Shown: piece after piece, positions 15,091 to 23,459 of the stretch | How positions within the stretch are numbered: position 1 is the stretch's first letter | How the letters are laid out: each line of letters starts with the position of its first letter | DNA from: B73-G16 sp964448445 | GTDB taxonomy: Bacteria; Desulfobacterota; B13-G15 | Length of the DNA: 39,170 nt | Direction of reading: 5' to 3' | Assembly: GCA_964448445.1 (NCBI GenBank) | Contig: CAYVAU010000006.1 | Location: 1-39,170, forward strand | Notes under the pieces: model-generated | What the model was told of the DNA's origin: nothing | Database searches by the model: none | Seen by the model: the letters and a program-made list of their open reading frames with translations, nothing else | Program-made: the position numbers and the translations under genes

Positions 15091-15834
15091 ATGAGGCTTA
15101 AGGATAAGGTTGCCCTTATAACGGGTGCATCCAGTGGCATTGGGGCTGCCTGTGCACGGCTCTTTGCCCGCGAGGGGGCCAAGGTGGCCCTCGTTGCCAG
15201 GAGGGAGGAGTTCCTTGAAGCCCTTGCGCAGGAGATCCGATCAGGTGGAGGGGAAGCCTTGGCCATAAAGGCGGATGTGTCAAGGACAGAGGAAGTCGAG
15301 AGGGCCGTGAGGGAAACGGTGGATACCTACGGAGCCCTGCATATCCTCATCAACAACGCTGGGCTCTCCCGCGACAACCTCGCCTTGAGGATGTCAGCCG
15401 ATGAATGGGAGGAGGTGCTGAGGGTAAACCTCTGGGGGACCTTTCTCTTCTGTAAGGCCGTCTTCAGGCCGATGAGAAGGCAGCGTTACGGTAAAATAGT
15501 GAACACTTCTTCGGTTGCCATAAGGGGGAACGTGGGGCAGGCCAACTACGCGGCCTCAAAGGCCGGAATTGTGGCCCTAACCAGGACCCTCGCCCTCGAG
15601 TACGCCAGGGCAGGGATCAGGGTCAACTGCGTTGCCCCGGGGATCATCGAAACGGCCATGACCGAGGGCTTACCGGAGGAAAGGAAGGCCGAAGCGCTCA
15701 AACGGATTCCCTTAGGTCGGTTCGGGAGGCCCGAGGAGGTGGCTTACCTTCACCTCTTTTTGGCCAGTCCCGAATCGGACTACATAACCGGACAGGTATT
15801 CGTCATCGATGGTGGTCTGACCATCGGGATTTAG
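15091..15834 (+). CDS. fabG: 3-oxoacyl-ACP reductase (SDR family), FabG-like
   Basis: A 247-residue classical short-chain dehydrogenase. The cofactor loop TGASSGIG (11-18), R37-R38 after the second strand (favouring NADP(H)), NNAG (88-91) and the catalytic set N113, S140, Y153, K157 (YAASK) are all present, with the end VIDGGLTIGI. Length and sequence fit FabG, which reduces 3-oxoacyl-ACP in fatty-acid elongation. No other fab genes are near, so another SDR substrate cannot be excluded. The ATG at 15091 has GGAGG 5 bases upstream; the frame is open further 5' across the murI start, but those residues are not SDR-like. The stop overlaps the next gene by 4 bases. Confidence 0.85.
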   Translation: MRLKDKVALITGASSGIGAACARLFAREGAKVALVARREEFLEALAQEIRSGGGEALAIKADVSRTEEVERAVRETVDTYGALHILINNAGLSRDNLALRMSADEWEEVLRVNLWGTFLFCKAVFRPMRRQRYGKIVNTSSVAIRGNVGQANYAASKAGIVALTRTLALEYARAGIRVNCVAPGIIETAMTEGLPEERKAEALKRIPLGRFGRPEEVAYLHLFLASPESDYITGQVFVIDGGLTIGI

Positions 15835-16493
15835 AGGAGCAGGGGGAGGATCATCCTCTCGATGAGCTGAAAATTCTTCTTCACACTTTCTTTACCCACC
15901 AGGATTTGCCCGTGCCCGGGGAGGAGGTACTCGATATCCAACTGCATGAGGCGCCTGATACTATGGGCAAGGACTTGAGGATCACCCATGAAGTCGGTCC
16001 TCCCGACCCCTTGGTAAAAGACGACATCACCGGTAATGAGGACCTTTTTGCTGGGGTTGTAAAGGCAAATGGACCCCGGAGAATGTCCGGGGGTGTGTAT
16101 TACCTGCCACAGGTCATTTCCCAGCCAGAGTTCCCCCTCCCGTAAATAGATGTCGGGTTCCTTTGAGGGAACCCGGGTTCCCGAAGGTTGATAGAGATAA
16201 GGGGCATAGTAATCCCTTAGGGCCACTTCTTCCTCGCGGTGTATCGCAAGAAGGCTCGTCTTGAAGAATTCCACCCCTTCGAAGTGATCGGGGTGCAGGT
16301 GGGTGCAAATGACCAGGGTTATGTCCTTGCCGTAAAACCCGTCCCTGCGGATTTGACCGAGGAGCTCCGGGATGAAGTTCAGGTGTCCGGGATCTATGAG
16401 GACGACGATCTCTCCGGCCAAAAGATAACTGTTGGAGTTGTTGTGCTGCGGATTAAGCCACGGGTATATGTAAATCCCCTCAAGGAGCTTCAT
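15831..16493 (-). CDS. Metallo-beta-lactamase-fold hydrolase (glyoxalase II-like)
   Basis: A 220-residue single-domain protein. It has the MBL-fold zinc motifs in order: THLHPDH (about residue 63), HTPGHSPGS (about 132), TGD (about 153) and LPGHG (about 193). No signal peptide is present. The motifs support a two-metal hydrolase such as a glyoxalase II-like thioesterase, but the substrate cannot be read from the sequence. Its promoter is divergent from that of thyX. It overlaps fabG at the 3' end by 4 bases (CTAAA on opposite strands, TAA and TAG). Confidence 0.82.
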   Translation of the reverse strand: MKLLEGIYIYPWLNPQHNNSNSYLLAGEIVVLIDPGHLNFIPELLGQIRRDGFYGKDITLVICTHLHPDHFEGVEFFKTSLLAIHREEEVALRDYYAPYLYQPSGTRVPSKEPDIYLREGELWLGNDLWQVIHTPGHSPGSICLYNPSKKVLITGDVVFYQGVGRTDFMGDPQVLAHSIRRLMQLDIEYLLPGHGQILVGKESVKKNFQLIERMILPLLL

Positions 16494-16514
16494 CCCAAAG
16501 GCAGAAGGAAGGCA

Positions 16515-16544
16515 AACCTAACACGCCAAAAGAAACTTTGTCAA
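16515..16544 (-). promoter_or_regulatory. Promoter for the MBL-fold gene
   Basis: On the minus strand a perfect TTGACA (16544-16539) is followed after 18 bases by TAGGTT (16520-16515, 3 of 6). The RNA would begin near 16508, about 15 bases before the ATG. The -35 forms one half of an inverted repeat with the thyX -35. Confidence 0.4.
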
Positions 16545-16552
16545 CGCTCGGG

Positions 16553-16580
16553 TTGACCCCACGGGAAGGGAGGTGATAAA
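16553..16580 (+). promoter_or_regulatory. Candidate promoter for thyX
   Basis: TTGACC (16553-16558, 5 of 6) and GATAAA (16575-16580, 4 of 6) are 16 bases apart. The message would begin about 6-9 bases before the thyX ATG. The sequence GGGAGGTGAT at 16568-16577 looks like a ribosome site but is 17 bases from the ATG and overlaps this -10, so it is unlikely to act as one. Confidence 0.4.
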
Positions 16581-16594
16581 ACCACCACAGCGAG

Positions 16595-17311
16595 ATGGAG
16601 GCCAAACTTAGGGTTGTGCTCCTTGATGTCTCCGATAACCCCTTGACCCTCCTTTGGAGAAGCTACAGGCAATGCTATTCTTCCTCCTTCGTCCCCGAAC
16701 TGCCCGAGCCCCCTGATGAGCAGAAGGAGGACTTCATCACCGCGATGGTCTCCCGGGGGCACTTGAGCCCCCTTGAGCACGTGAAGTTCACCTTCGCCAT
16801 CGAGGGGATATCGAGGGCCTGCTCCCACCAGCTCGTCAGGCACAGGATCGCTTCTTACTCCCAGCAGAGCCAGCGCTATGTCGATATGAGCAACTTCCGC
16901 TATATCATTCCCCCTTCCATAGCCCAGGATCCCCGGGCCAAGGAGGAATTCGAAAGGGTCATGGAAGAAATACGGAAGGCGTACCGCAGGCTCATAACCC
17001 TGCTGTCCCAACGGGGAGTGGAAGGGGAGAGGGCAATGGAAGATGCTCGGTTCCTCCTCCCTCAAGCCGTTGAGACCAAAATCGTGGTGACCATGAACTG
17101 CAGGGAACTTCTGCACTTCTTCGGACAGCGCTGTTGTTCAAGGGCTCAATGGGAGATAAGAACACTGGCCTGGAAGATGCTCGAAATCTGCAAAGAGGTC
17201 CTCCCCTGTGTCTTCCGAAAGGCGGGTCCCAAGTGCGAGCTCTTGGGTTACTGCCCCGAGGGCGAGAAAGGATGCGGCCGCTATCCCAAGAGGGAAGAGG
17301 TGGGGCTATGA
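16595..17311 (+). CDS. thyX: FAD-dependent thymidylate synthase ThyX
   Basis: A 238-residue flavoprotein that makes dTMP from dUMP using methylene-tetrahydrofolate and NADPH. The ThyX signature RHRxxSxxxxSxR is present as R82-H83-R84, S87, S92, R94, and the helix ending MNCRELLHFFGQR is typical. The C-terminus adds a Cys-rich tail (KCELLGYCPEGEKGC). No thyA was seen. Upstream is a 101-base divergent promoter region. The stop overlaps the start of the next gene as ATGA, so the radical SAM gene is translationally coupled to it. Confidence 0.96.
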   Translation: MEAKLRVVLLDVSDNPLTLLWRSYRQCYSSSFVPELPEPPDEQKEDFITAMVSRGHLSPLEHVKFTFAIEGISRACSHQLVRHRIASYSQQSQRYVDMSNFRYIIPPSIAQDPRAKEEFERVMEEIRKAYRRLITLLSQRGVEGERAMEDARFLLPQAVETKIVVTMNCRELLHFFGQRCCSRAQWEIRTLAWKMLEICKEVLPCVFRKAGPKCELLGYCPEGEKGCGRYPKREEVGL

Positions 17312-18573
17312 AGGAAGTCCTCCGGAGCTTGGGCGAGACGGTGCTCGTCCGATTCGTGAGGTTTGAAGGGAGGAAGTTCCTGGGGTTGAAAAGGGGCATT
17401 CCAAGGGACTTCCTTTCTCGAAGACCCCTGGGGAAGAGGATAGCCCTTTATGTTCACATCCCCTTCTGCAGGCAACTCTGCGCTTACTGCTCCTTTAACC
17501 GTTATCTCTTGGACGAGGAACTCGCCAGGGAATACTTTAAGGGGCTGAGAAGGGAACTGGATTTTTACATCGACAGGGGGTTTTCCTTCAGAAGCGTTTA
17601 CCTGGGGGGAGGAACCCCTACGGTCATGATGGATGAACTCAGTTCCTTTTTGGAATACCTAACAGTTAGGCAACCCATCGAGGAGATATCCCTTGAGACC
17701 AACCCCAGGGACATCACCCCTGAAAGTGTGAGGTTGTTAAAGGAGTTGGGGGTGAGAAGGCTGTCCATGGGGGTTCAGAGCTTCGACGACAGGATGTTGA
17801 GGGCAATGGGACGGTTTTCTCACAGCGGGCTTGAGGCCGTTGAGAAGATAAAACTCGCCCAGGGGGTTTTCGACACCTTCAACATAGACCTCCTCTACAA
17901 TTTCCCAACCCAAAAGCCCGAGGACCTCAAGGGGGACATCCGCATCGCGAAGGAGCTCGGAGTGGACCAGGTTACCTTTTATCCCCTCATGCCCGCTCCT
18001 CGCAAGCACAAGGCCATAGAGCGGCGCTTCTCCAAGATCGATCACGGCAGAGAGAAGGCCTTCTACCGCATGATCCTCGATGAGATGATGCAGGATGGTT
18101 ACATCCCCTCAACGGTATGGTGCTTCTCTCGAGGGGATCACATGATCGATGAATACATAATCGAGTATCCCGAGTACATTGCCATAGGAAGCGGTTCGGT
18201 AGGGCTTTATGGGGGAGTGTTCTATGCCAATTACTTTGATCTGACCAATTACCTGCAAAGGGTCAACTCGGGGCAATTCCCCATAGCCATGTCCAAGAGG
18301 CTCACCCGCAGGGAGCTTTTGCGTTATTGCCTTCTGACACAGCTTTTCGGAATGAACCTGAGGAGGGACGTCCATAGGGAGTTCTTCGGGAGGAATCCCG
18401 AAAAGGACCTCTGGATCGAGCTCTTAGTGCTGAGGCTTCTGGGGACGATTGAGGCCACCGGTGAGGGATTCAGGGTTACTCGGAGGGGGATGTATGTGGT
18501 CAGCGGGATGATGAGGGAATTCTTCACGGGCTTGAATCGCTTGAGGGAATACTGCATGAGCAGGCGCATCTGA
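17308..18573 (+). CDS. Radical SAM protein, coproporphyrinogen III oxidase (HemN/HemW) family
   Basis: A 421-residue protein. The iron-sulphur motif is C54-x3-C58-x2-C61 within YVHIPFCRQLCAYCSF, the HemN-family form. It is followed by YLGGGTPT, SLETNPRD, MGVQSFDD and NIDLLYNFPTQ. The C-terminal part (about 290-421) has the family's GSGSVGLYGG and an LTRRELL helical region. A basic 44-residue N-terminal extension precedes the core. Families sharing this core include HemN, HemW (heme chaperone) and heme-utilisation enzymes; which one applies here is not clear. The ATG at 17308 overlaps the thyX TGA. It ends 4 bases from the convergent antiporter gene. Confidence 0.82.
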   Translation: MKEVLRSLGETVLVRFVRFEGRKFLGLKRGIPRDFLSRRPLGKRIALYVHIPFCRQLCAYCSFNRYLLDEELAREYFKGLRRELDFYIDRGFSFRSVYLGGGTPTVMMDELSSFLEYLTVRQPIEEISLETNPRDITPESVRLLKELGVRRLSMGVQSFDDRMLRAMGRFSHSGLEAVEKIKLAQGVFDTFNIDLLYNFPTQKPEDLKGDIRIAKELGVDQVTFYPLMPAPRKHKAIERRFSKIDHGREKAFYRMILDEMMQDGYIPSTVWCFSRGDHMIDEYIIEYPEYIAIGSGSVGLYGGVFYANYFDLTNYLQRVNSGQFPIAMSKRLTRRELLRYCLLTQLFGMNLRRDVHREFFGRNPEKDLWIELLVLRLLGTIEATGEGFRVTRRGMYVVSGMMREFFTGLNRLREYCMSRRI

Positions 18574-18577
18574 CGGA

Positions 18578-20308
18578 TTAATGGAAGAGGACCAGGAAAA
18601 GCAAAAAGAGGGAAAGCACAGAAAGAAGGACCCCTACCCCAACCGGCAGCCTGTGACGATCCGGATCGTAGGGCTCAGGGGTTATGCCTTTTAGGAGTTT
18701 CGGGATCTGGAGAGGATTGGAGCTCAGGAGCATAAGGGCCTTAACGAGGGTTCTCATCCCACCCTGAACCCGGTGCCTCAGATGGTAGAGCCACCCGCAG
18801 AAGGCCAAGAATTTCCCCGTCCCCTTGCGGTAAAACCAGTCTGTGTCCAGGATGATTCCCTCATGGGGCTTGAGGATTCCCAAAAGCAACCATACCGACA
18901 GGGCTGAGGCCGAAAGCATCTGCAAGGTATCAGTGAGGTGTTTGGTGCTGTAAGGGGAGAACTCGAAGGGGTAGGGAAGGAGCCTGTAAAGAAGGGAGGG
19001 GCAGATCCCCAACAGCACGCAGAGGAAGCTCAAAAAGGCCATACCAAGCTTCATGCTGAGGGGAAGCGGATTGATCTGCAAGGTCCCCTTGGGGGTTCCC
19101 TTGCCGAACCAGGTATAGTAAGGGAGCTTGAAGGCCGTGCACAGCCAGGTGCCGATGGAAGCCAGGTGCAGCAGGAAATAGACCACCTGCCGATTCTCAT
19201 GGAGGGCAGCCTCGAGGATCATCGGTTTGCTGATGTAGCCGCTGAAGAGGGGGACCGAGGAGATGGAGAAGGCCCCGATCATGTAAAACAAGAAGGCCTC
19301 CGGTAACAGCCCAAAGAGTCCCCTTCCCTGAAGTTGGGTCATCTTCCGCATACCTGTAGCATAAATAACGGCACCCGTTCCCATAAACAGGAGGGCCTTA
19401 TAGAGGATGTGGGTGAAGGCATGGGCAGCTGACCCGCTCATGGACAATGCCGTGCCTATGCCCACCCCGCAGACCATGTACCCCACCTGGCTCACTATGT
19501 GATAGGCCAGAAGCCGCCTGATGTCGTTTTGAAGTATCGCCCATATCACCCCGTAAAGGGCCATGATCGCCCCAAGCCACATCAGGATCTCCTCTCCCGG
19601 AAAGGCCCTAAGGAGGGCGTAAACGCTGGCCTTTGTGGTGTAGGCGGTAAGGTAGATGGCCCCCGTGGGACTGGCTTCAGGATATGCATCGGGGAGCCAG
19701 GGATGGAGGGGCGGAACGGCCGCATTCAACATGAAGCTCAAAAGAATCAACCGACCCGCCACACCACCCCCCAGCGGCCCGGAGAACTCAAGGGTCCCCT
19801 TCTGGTGGACCCAAAGGACGATCCCTGCCAAAAGCAGCGCTCCCCCAAATAGATGCACCAGCAGATATCTGAACCCTGCGGCTATGGCCTGGGGGGTCCT
19901 GTGGGACCAGATCAGAAAGACCGAGCAGATGGCCATGAGCTCCCAGAAGAGGTAAAAGGATATGAGGTCTCCGGAGAAGACCGCGCCTATGGCGGACCCG
20001 GCATACAGCATGGCCCAAAAATGTTCCGAGTCGTCCCTCACGTGGAGGCTGTAAAGCAGGCCCGCAAAGGCGATGATGATGAAAACGTATCCGAAGACGA
20101 CACTTAATTTGTCGACCTGCCCCAAACAGAGCTCAAAACCAAGAAGCTCCAAACGGAAATGCCTGCCAAGGGGAAGTCCCCAAAGGGACAGAAAGGCCAA
20201 AGGAGGGACTGCCAACCTAAGAAAAGGCCTAACCCTTTTGGGCAGGATAAGCATCACCAACGCAGCAGCGAAGAACCAGAAGGCAGGAGGCAAATCAAGG
20301 TTCGTCAT
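18578..20308 (-). CDS. MrpD/NuoLMN-like antiporter subunit, third copy (last gene of the module)
   Basis: A 576-residue polytopic membrane protein of the proton-conducting transporter family shared by Mrp antiporters and complex I. It has the TM5 glutamate (FYLFWELMA) and the family motif PPLHPWLPDAYPEASPTGA with TTKAS downstream. The TM7 position that is usually lysine (GxK before the PLH motif) is N195 here (MLNAAVPPLH). A soluble C-terminal stretch (about 485-550) ends in one more transmembrane helix. The ATG overlaps the small upstream gene by 14 bases. It probably transports H+ or Na+ or links to the other D-type subunits; direction and ion are unknown. Confidence 0.85.
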   Translation of the reverse strand: MTNLDLPPAFWFFAAALVMLILPKRVRPFLRLAVPPLAFLSLWGLPLGRHFRLELLGFELCLGQVDKLSVVFGYVFIIIAFAGLLYSLHVRDDSEHFWAMLYAGSAIGAVFSGDLISFYLFWELMAICSVFLIWSHRTPQAIAAGFRYLLVHLFGGALLLAGIVLWVHQKGTLEFSGPLGGGVAGRLILLSFMLNAAVPPLHPWLPDAYPEASPTGAIYLTAYTTKASVYALLRAFPGEEILMWLGAIMALYGVIWAILQNDIRRLLAYHIVSQVGYMVCGVGIGTALSMSGSAAHAFTHILYKALLFMGTGAVIYATGMRKMTQLQGRGLFGLLPEAFLFYMIGAFSISSVPLFSGYISKPMILEAALHENRQVVYFLLHLASIGTWLCTAFKLPYYTWFGKGTPKGTLQINPLPLSMKLGMAFLSFLCVLLGICPSLLYRLLPYPFEFSPYSTKHLTDTLQMLSASALSVWLLLGILKPHEGIILDTDWFYRKGTGKFLAFCGWLYHLRHRVQGGMRTLVKALMLLSSNPLQIPKLLKGITPEPYDPDRHRLPVGVGVLLSVLSLFLLFLVLFH

Positions 20309-20501
20309 AGTAGTCCTCCCTGCGCAACAGGAAGTACTTTCCCAATGCCTCCGAAAAGAGGATCAGCAGTGCACAGCCCAAAAGGCCAAATATCAAATCG
20401 AAGACCGGGATCCTCTGCCAGAAGAACTCAGGATGCCCATGGGGAATCAGCATGCCCATGAGGCCAAAGACAAAGATCAGAACCAGCAGTATCACCTTCA
20501 C
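20295..20501 (-). CDS. Small two-helix membrane protein of the antiporter cluster
   Basis: A 68-residue protein with two predicted transmembrane helices (about 1-20 and 33-52), an HGHPEFFWQRIP loop between them, and a charged tail (REDYYDEP). I do not recognise a family. The start chosen is GTG 20501, with GGAGG 6 bases upstream; TTG 20507, directly touching the Shine-Dalgarno, would add two residues. It lies between two MrpD-like genes and overlaps both or nearly so, which suggests an accessory subunit of the same complex. Confidence 0.7.
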   Translation of the reverse strand: MKVILLVLIFVFGLMGMLIPHGHPEFFWQRIPVFDLIFGLLGCALLILFSEALGKYFLLRREDYYDEP

Positions 20502-20503
20502 CT

Positions 20504-21985
20504 TCAACCTCCCATCACAAGTCTGGCCACCCCGTGGGCGAGATCCCAGAAATGGAATAGCAGGTTGGGGAAGATCCCCAAAAGGACGGATCCCAAAGCC
20601 GTAACCACAAGCGGAAAAACCATGATCAAAGGGGCCTCCCTGATTCCCCGAAGATCCCTCCCCTGGTAGAAAAAGGCCTTATAGACGATGGGGAGGAAAT
20701 AGGCCGCATCCAGGAAAGAACTCACAAGAAAGACCACCAAAAAGACCCATTGTCCGGCCTCCAAGGCCCCAAGGCATAGGAACCATTTGCTCAGGAAGCC
20801 ACATACCGGTGGTATCCCACACAGGCCCAATGCGCAAAGGGCAAAGGCCCCCATGGTCAGGGGCATCCGATGCCCTATGCCGTCCAGTTCGCTCACATAC
20901 TCCTTCCCCGTTTGAACGTAAATGGCCCCCGCACACATGAACAGGGTGATCTTCATCAATCCGTGAAAGGGGATGTGAAGCACTGCTCCCCGTATGCCGC
21001 TTTCCGAAAGCAAAAACCCCCCAAGGAGGATGACCGAGAGGTTGTTGATGGTGGAGAAGGCCAGCCGCCTCTTCAGATGATCTTCCCTCAGGGCCAGGAG
21101 GTTCGCCACTATCACGGTGAAGGCCACAAAGATCCCGAATCCCAACGACACCCCCATGGATGATAGGACCTCGGGTCCAAAGACAAAGAGAAGGACCCTC
21201 AAGCAGGTGAACACTCCTGCCTTCACCACAGCCACGGCATGAAGCAATGCGCTGACAGGGGTGGGGGCAACCATGGCAGAGGGCAACCACTCATGAAGGG
21301 GCATCAAAGCGGCCTTGGAACCAAACCCCAGGATGAAGGCCAAAAGCAGAACCAGAAGCACCCCCTTGGGGGATCCAAGGGGTATAAAACCCGAAGGGGT
21401 AAACTCCATCCGCCCAAAGGACTCCCAGCTGTAAAGGATGGCGAAAAGCGCCAGGGAAGCACCGCTGAGCAAATAAGCCAGATATTTCCTCCCCGCCAGA
21501 ATGGCCTCCTCATCTTCATGATGGGCGACCAAGGGAAAAGTCGAAACCGTAAGAATTTCATAAAAGACAAAAAGACTGAGCAGATTCCCCGATAAGGCCA
21601 CCCCCACGGCCCCAAAAATGGCCATGGCAAAACAAAAATAAAACCTCGTTTGGGCATGTTCCCCAAGGGATCTCATGTAGCCTATGGAGTAGATGGAGAT
21701 GGCGATCCAGAGGCTTGAGGTGAGCAGAAGGAAGACCATCCCCATCATATCGACCTTGAGGAGGAGGCTTATGCCGGGCAGGGCCTGAAAGATCTCGGTC
21801 CTGAGGTTTATCCCTTCCTTTACAGGTCCGAGCATCATCAGGGCCAGCAGAAAGGTGAGGACCGATGCGCTGATGGTGGTTGTCTCCCGCAGGTTCCTCC
21901 GTCTTTCGCCGAACACCAAAACTCCCATGGCCCCCACAAGGGGGAGGAGAAGCGCTAAGAGGGGAAGCAGTGACTCACGGACCAT
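20504..21985 (-). CDS. MrpD/NuoLMN-like antiporter subunit, second copy
   Basis: A 493-residue polytopic membrane protein of the proton-conducting transporter family. The TM5 glutamate (FVFYEILTVS), TM7 lysine K224 (GSKAALMPLHEWLPSAM) and later VVKAGVF lysine are all present, so the full charge axis for ion transfer is kept. It follows mrpD by 10 bases, with GGAG before the ATG. The sequence is distinct from both neighbouring D-type proteins, so it is not a recent tandem copy. It may stand in for the N-terminal half of MrpA, which has no other candidate here. Confidence 0.88.
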   Translation of the reverse strand: MVRESLLPLLALLLPLVGAMGVLVFGERRRNLRETTTISASVLTFLLALMMLGPVKEGINLRTEIFQALPGISLLLKVDMMGMVFLLLTSSLWIAISIYSIGYMRSLGEHAQTRFYFCFAMAIFGAVGVALSGNLLSLFVFYEILTVSTFPLVAHHEDEEAILAGRKYLAYLLSGASLALFAILYSWESFGRMEFTPSGFIPLGSPKGVLLVLLLAFILGFGSKAALMPLHEWLPSAMVAPTPVSALLHAVAVVKAGVFTCLRVLLFVFGPEVLSSMGVSLGFGIFVAFTVIVANLLALREDHLKRRLAFSTINNLSVILLGGFLLSESGIRGAVLHIPFHGLMKITLFMCAGAIYVQTGKEYVSELDGIGHRMPLTMGAFALCALGLCGIPPVCGFLSKWFLCLGALEAGQWVFLVVFLVSSFLDAAYFLPIVYKAFFYQGRDLRGIREAPLIMVFPLVVTALGSVLLGIFPNLLFHFWDLAHGVARLVMGG

Positions 21986-21995
21986 CGAGGACTCC

Positions 21996-23459
21996 TCACA
22001 GGGAAATCCAGGGATCTATTGCCCTGGCCACTATTTCCGAGGCGAAGATGCCCAAAAGGATGAGCGAGAGCGAAAAGAACACAAGCCCCATGGCCATTCC
22101 CTTTGGCAACCCATCCCAGTGCAATTGACCATGTTGGTGTCCGGTGCCGAGGTAGATCTTCTCCAGGAGCCTAAAGACTACAATGGTGTTGAGAAGGCTT
22201 CCCACAAGCAGTCCGATGACGATGTGCCACATCCTCGCCTCGATCGCTCCCAGCACCAGGTACCACTTGCTGAAGAATCCGCAAAGAGGAGGAGTTCCTA
22301 TTATCGAAAGCCCGCCGAGGAGCAGGGCCGCAGATGTAAGGGGCATCTTGCGGCAAAGCCCTTTGAGGGCTACAAGTTCTTCCCTTCCCAGCTGGTGAAG
22401 AATTGCACAAGCTCCCGTAAAAAGACAACCCATCATGAACATATCGTTCACCAAATGGAGCACCGCTCCCCTTAGGCCATCGGTGGTTCTTGAGGCCACG
22501 CCCATCAAGAGGAAGGAGATCTCGGAGATGATGAGGTAACACAGCACCCTCCGGAGTCGGCCCTGGGCCAAGGCCATAAGGGAAGCGAAGATGGCTCCTG
22601 CAAGGGCCACCCATCCCATGGCCTCACTGAGGGATGTGAGGGAGAAACGGGGGCTGAAGATCCCCGTGAGGATCCTGAGGAACACGTAGGATGCGACCTT
22701 TGTGGAGAGGGGCGCTAGGAAGGCGCTTGCCGAAGAGGGGGCTTGGGTGTAGGCGTCCGGGAGCCAGGTGTGCAAGGGGAAGGCCGCCATTTTGATCCCC
22801 ACCCCCAGGACCAGCAGGGCAAAACCGACCAGGAGGGCCCGTGAGGGATAAAGTGGAGGGAGCAACCTCGAGAGGTCGGCCATGTTGAGGGATCCGGTGA
22901 GAATATAGAGGTGTCCCACTCCCAGCAGGTAGCAACAGGCCCCTATTGTCCCGAAGATGAGGTATCGGAAGGCGAAAAACTCCGCCCCCCTTTCTCCCAT
23001 GGCAATGATGGCGTAAGCCGAAAAGGAAGCGATTTCCAAAAGCACGTAGAGGTTGAAGACGTCGCCCGTAACAGTCATACCAAGTAGTCCGCAGAGCTGT
23101 AAGGAAAAAAGGGCATAGATCTGGGACCGCCTGGAGGGCTCAGTCTCCCCCTCCACCCTCCCCTTAAAGGAGAGACCTACCAGGAGGGCCACCGTTGCCA
23201 CCGAAGCAATGACCAAGGCCGAGAGGTGATCCACCCTGTATTCGATGCCCCAGGGTGGTTCCCATCCCCCTATCGGGTAACTGATGGGGCCGAGGGTCAC
23301 CACTCTGAAGAAGAGCCAAAGGGAGAAGGCGGCATTCAGTATCAGAGAGATGAGGAACAGAGGATAGCAGAGCTCCCTCCTCCAGAGACCCACAAGGTAA
23401 ATGGGGAAGGAGAAGAGGAGGGGGGTTGCCACGATCAGGGCTGGGAGTTGTTCACCCAT
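21996..23459 (-). CDS. mrpD: Na+/H+ antiporter subunit D (MrpD/MbhH-like)
   Basis: A 487-residue polytopic membrane protein. The TM5 glutamate (NLYVLLEIAS), TM7 lysine K223 (GIKMAAFPLHTWLPDAYTQAPSS) and STKVASYV lysine are present. Its position directly after the C subunit matches MrpD/MbhH, the antiporter-active subunit of Mrp complexes and membrane-bound hydrogenase. The ATG overlaps the end of mrpC by 8 bases. Confidence 0.92.
   Translation of the reverse strand: MGEQLPALIVATPLLFSFPIYLVGLWRRELCYPLFLISLILNAAFSLWLFFRVVTLGPISYPIGGWEPPWGIEYRVDHLSALVIASVATVALLVGLSFKGRVEGETEPSRRSQIYALFSLQLCGLLGMTVTGDVFNLYVLLEIASFSAYAIIAMGERGAEFFAFRYLIFGTIGACCYLLGVGHLYILTGSLNMADLSRLLPPLYPSRALLVGFALLVLGVGIKMAAFPLHTWLPDAYTQAPSSASAFLAPLSTKVASYVFLRILTGIFSPRFSLTSLSEAMGWVALAGAIFASLMALAQGRLRRVLCYLIISEISFLLMGVASRTTDGLRGAVLHLVNDMFMMGCLFTGACAILHQLGREELVALKGLCRKMPLTSAALLLGGLSIIGTPPLCGFFSKWYLVLGAIEARMWHIVIGLLVGSLLNTIVVFRLLEKIYLGTGHQHGQLHWDGLPKGMAMGLVFFSLSLILLGIFASEIVARAIDPWISL

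Noticed and set aside
15836..15880. GAGGA-TCA-TCCTC palindrome just after fabG as a terminator
   Set aside because: The loop is only three bases, no T-run follows, and it lies within the coding sequence of the convergent MBL gene, where it may be chance.
19656..20669. Plus-strand open frames across the antiporter genes, Lys/Gln/Pro-rich
   Set aside because: They are antisense shadows of transmembrane-helix coding sequence, without ribosome sites or recognisable domains.
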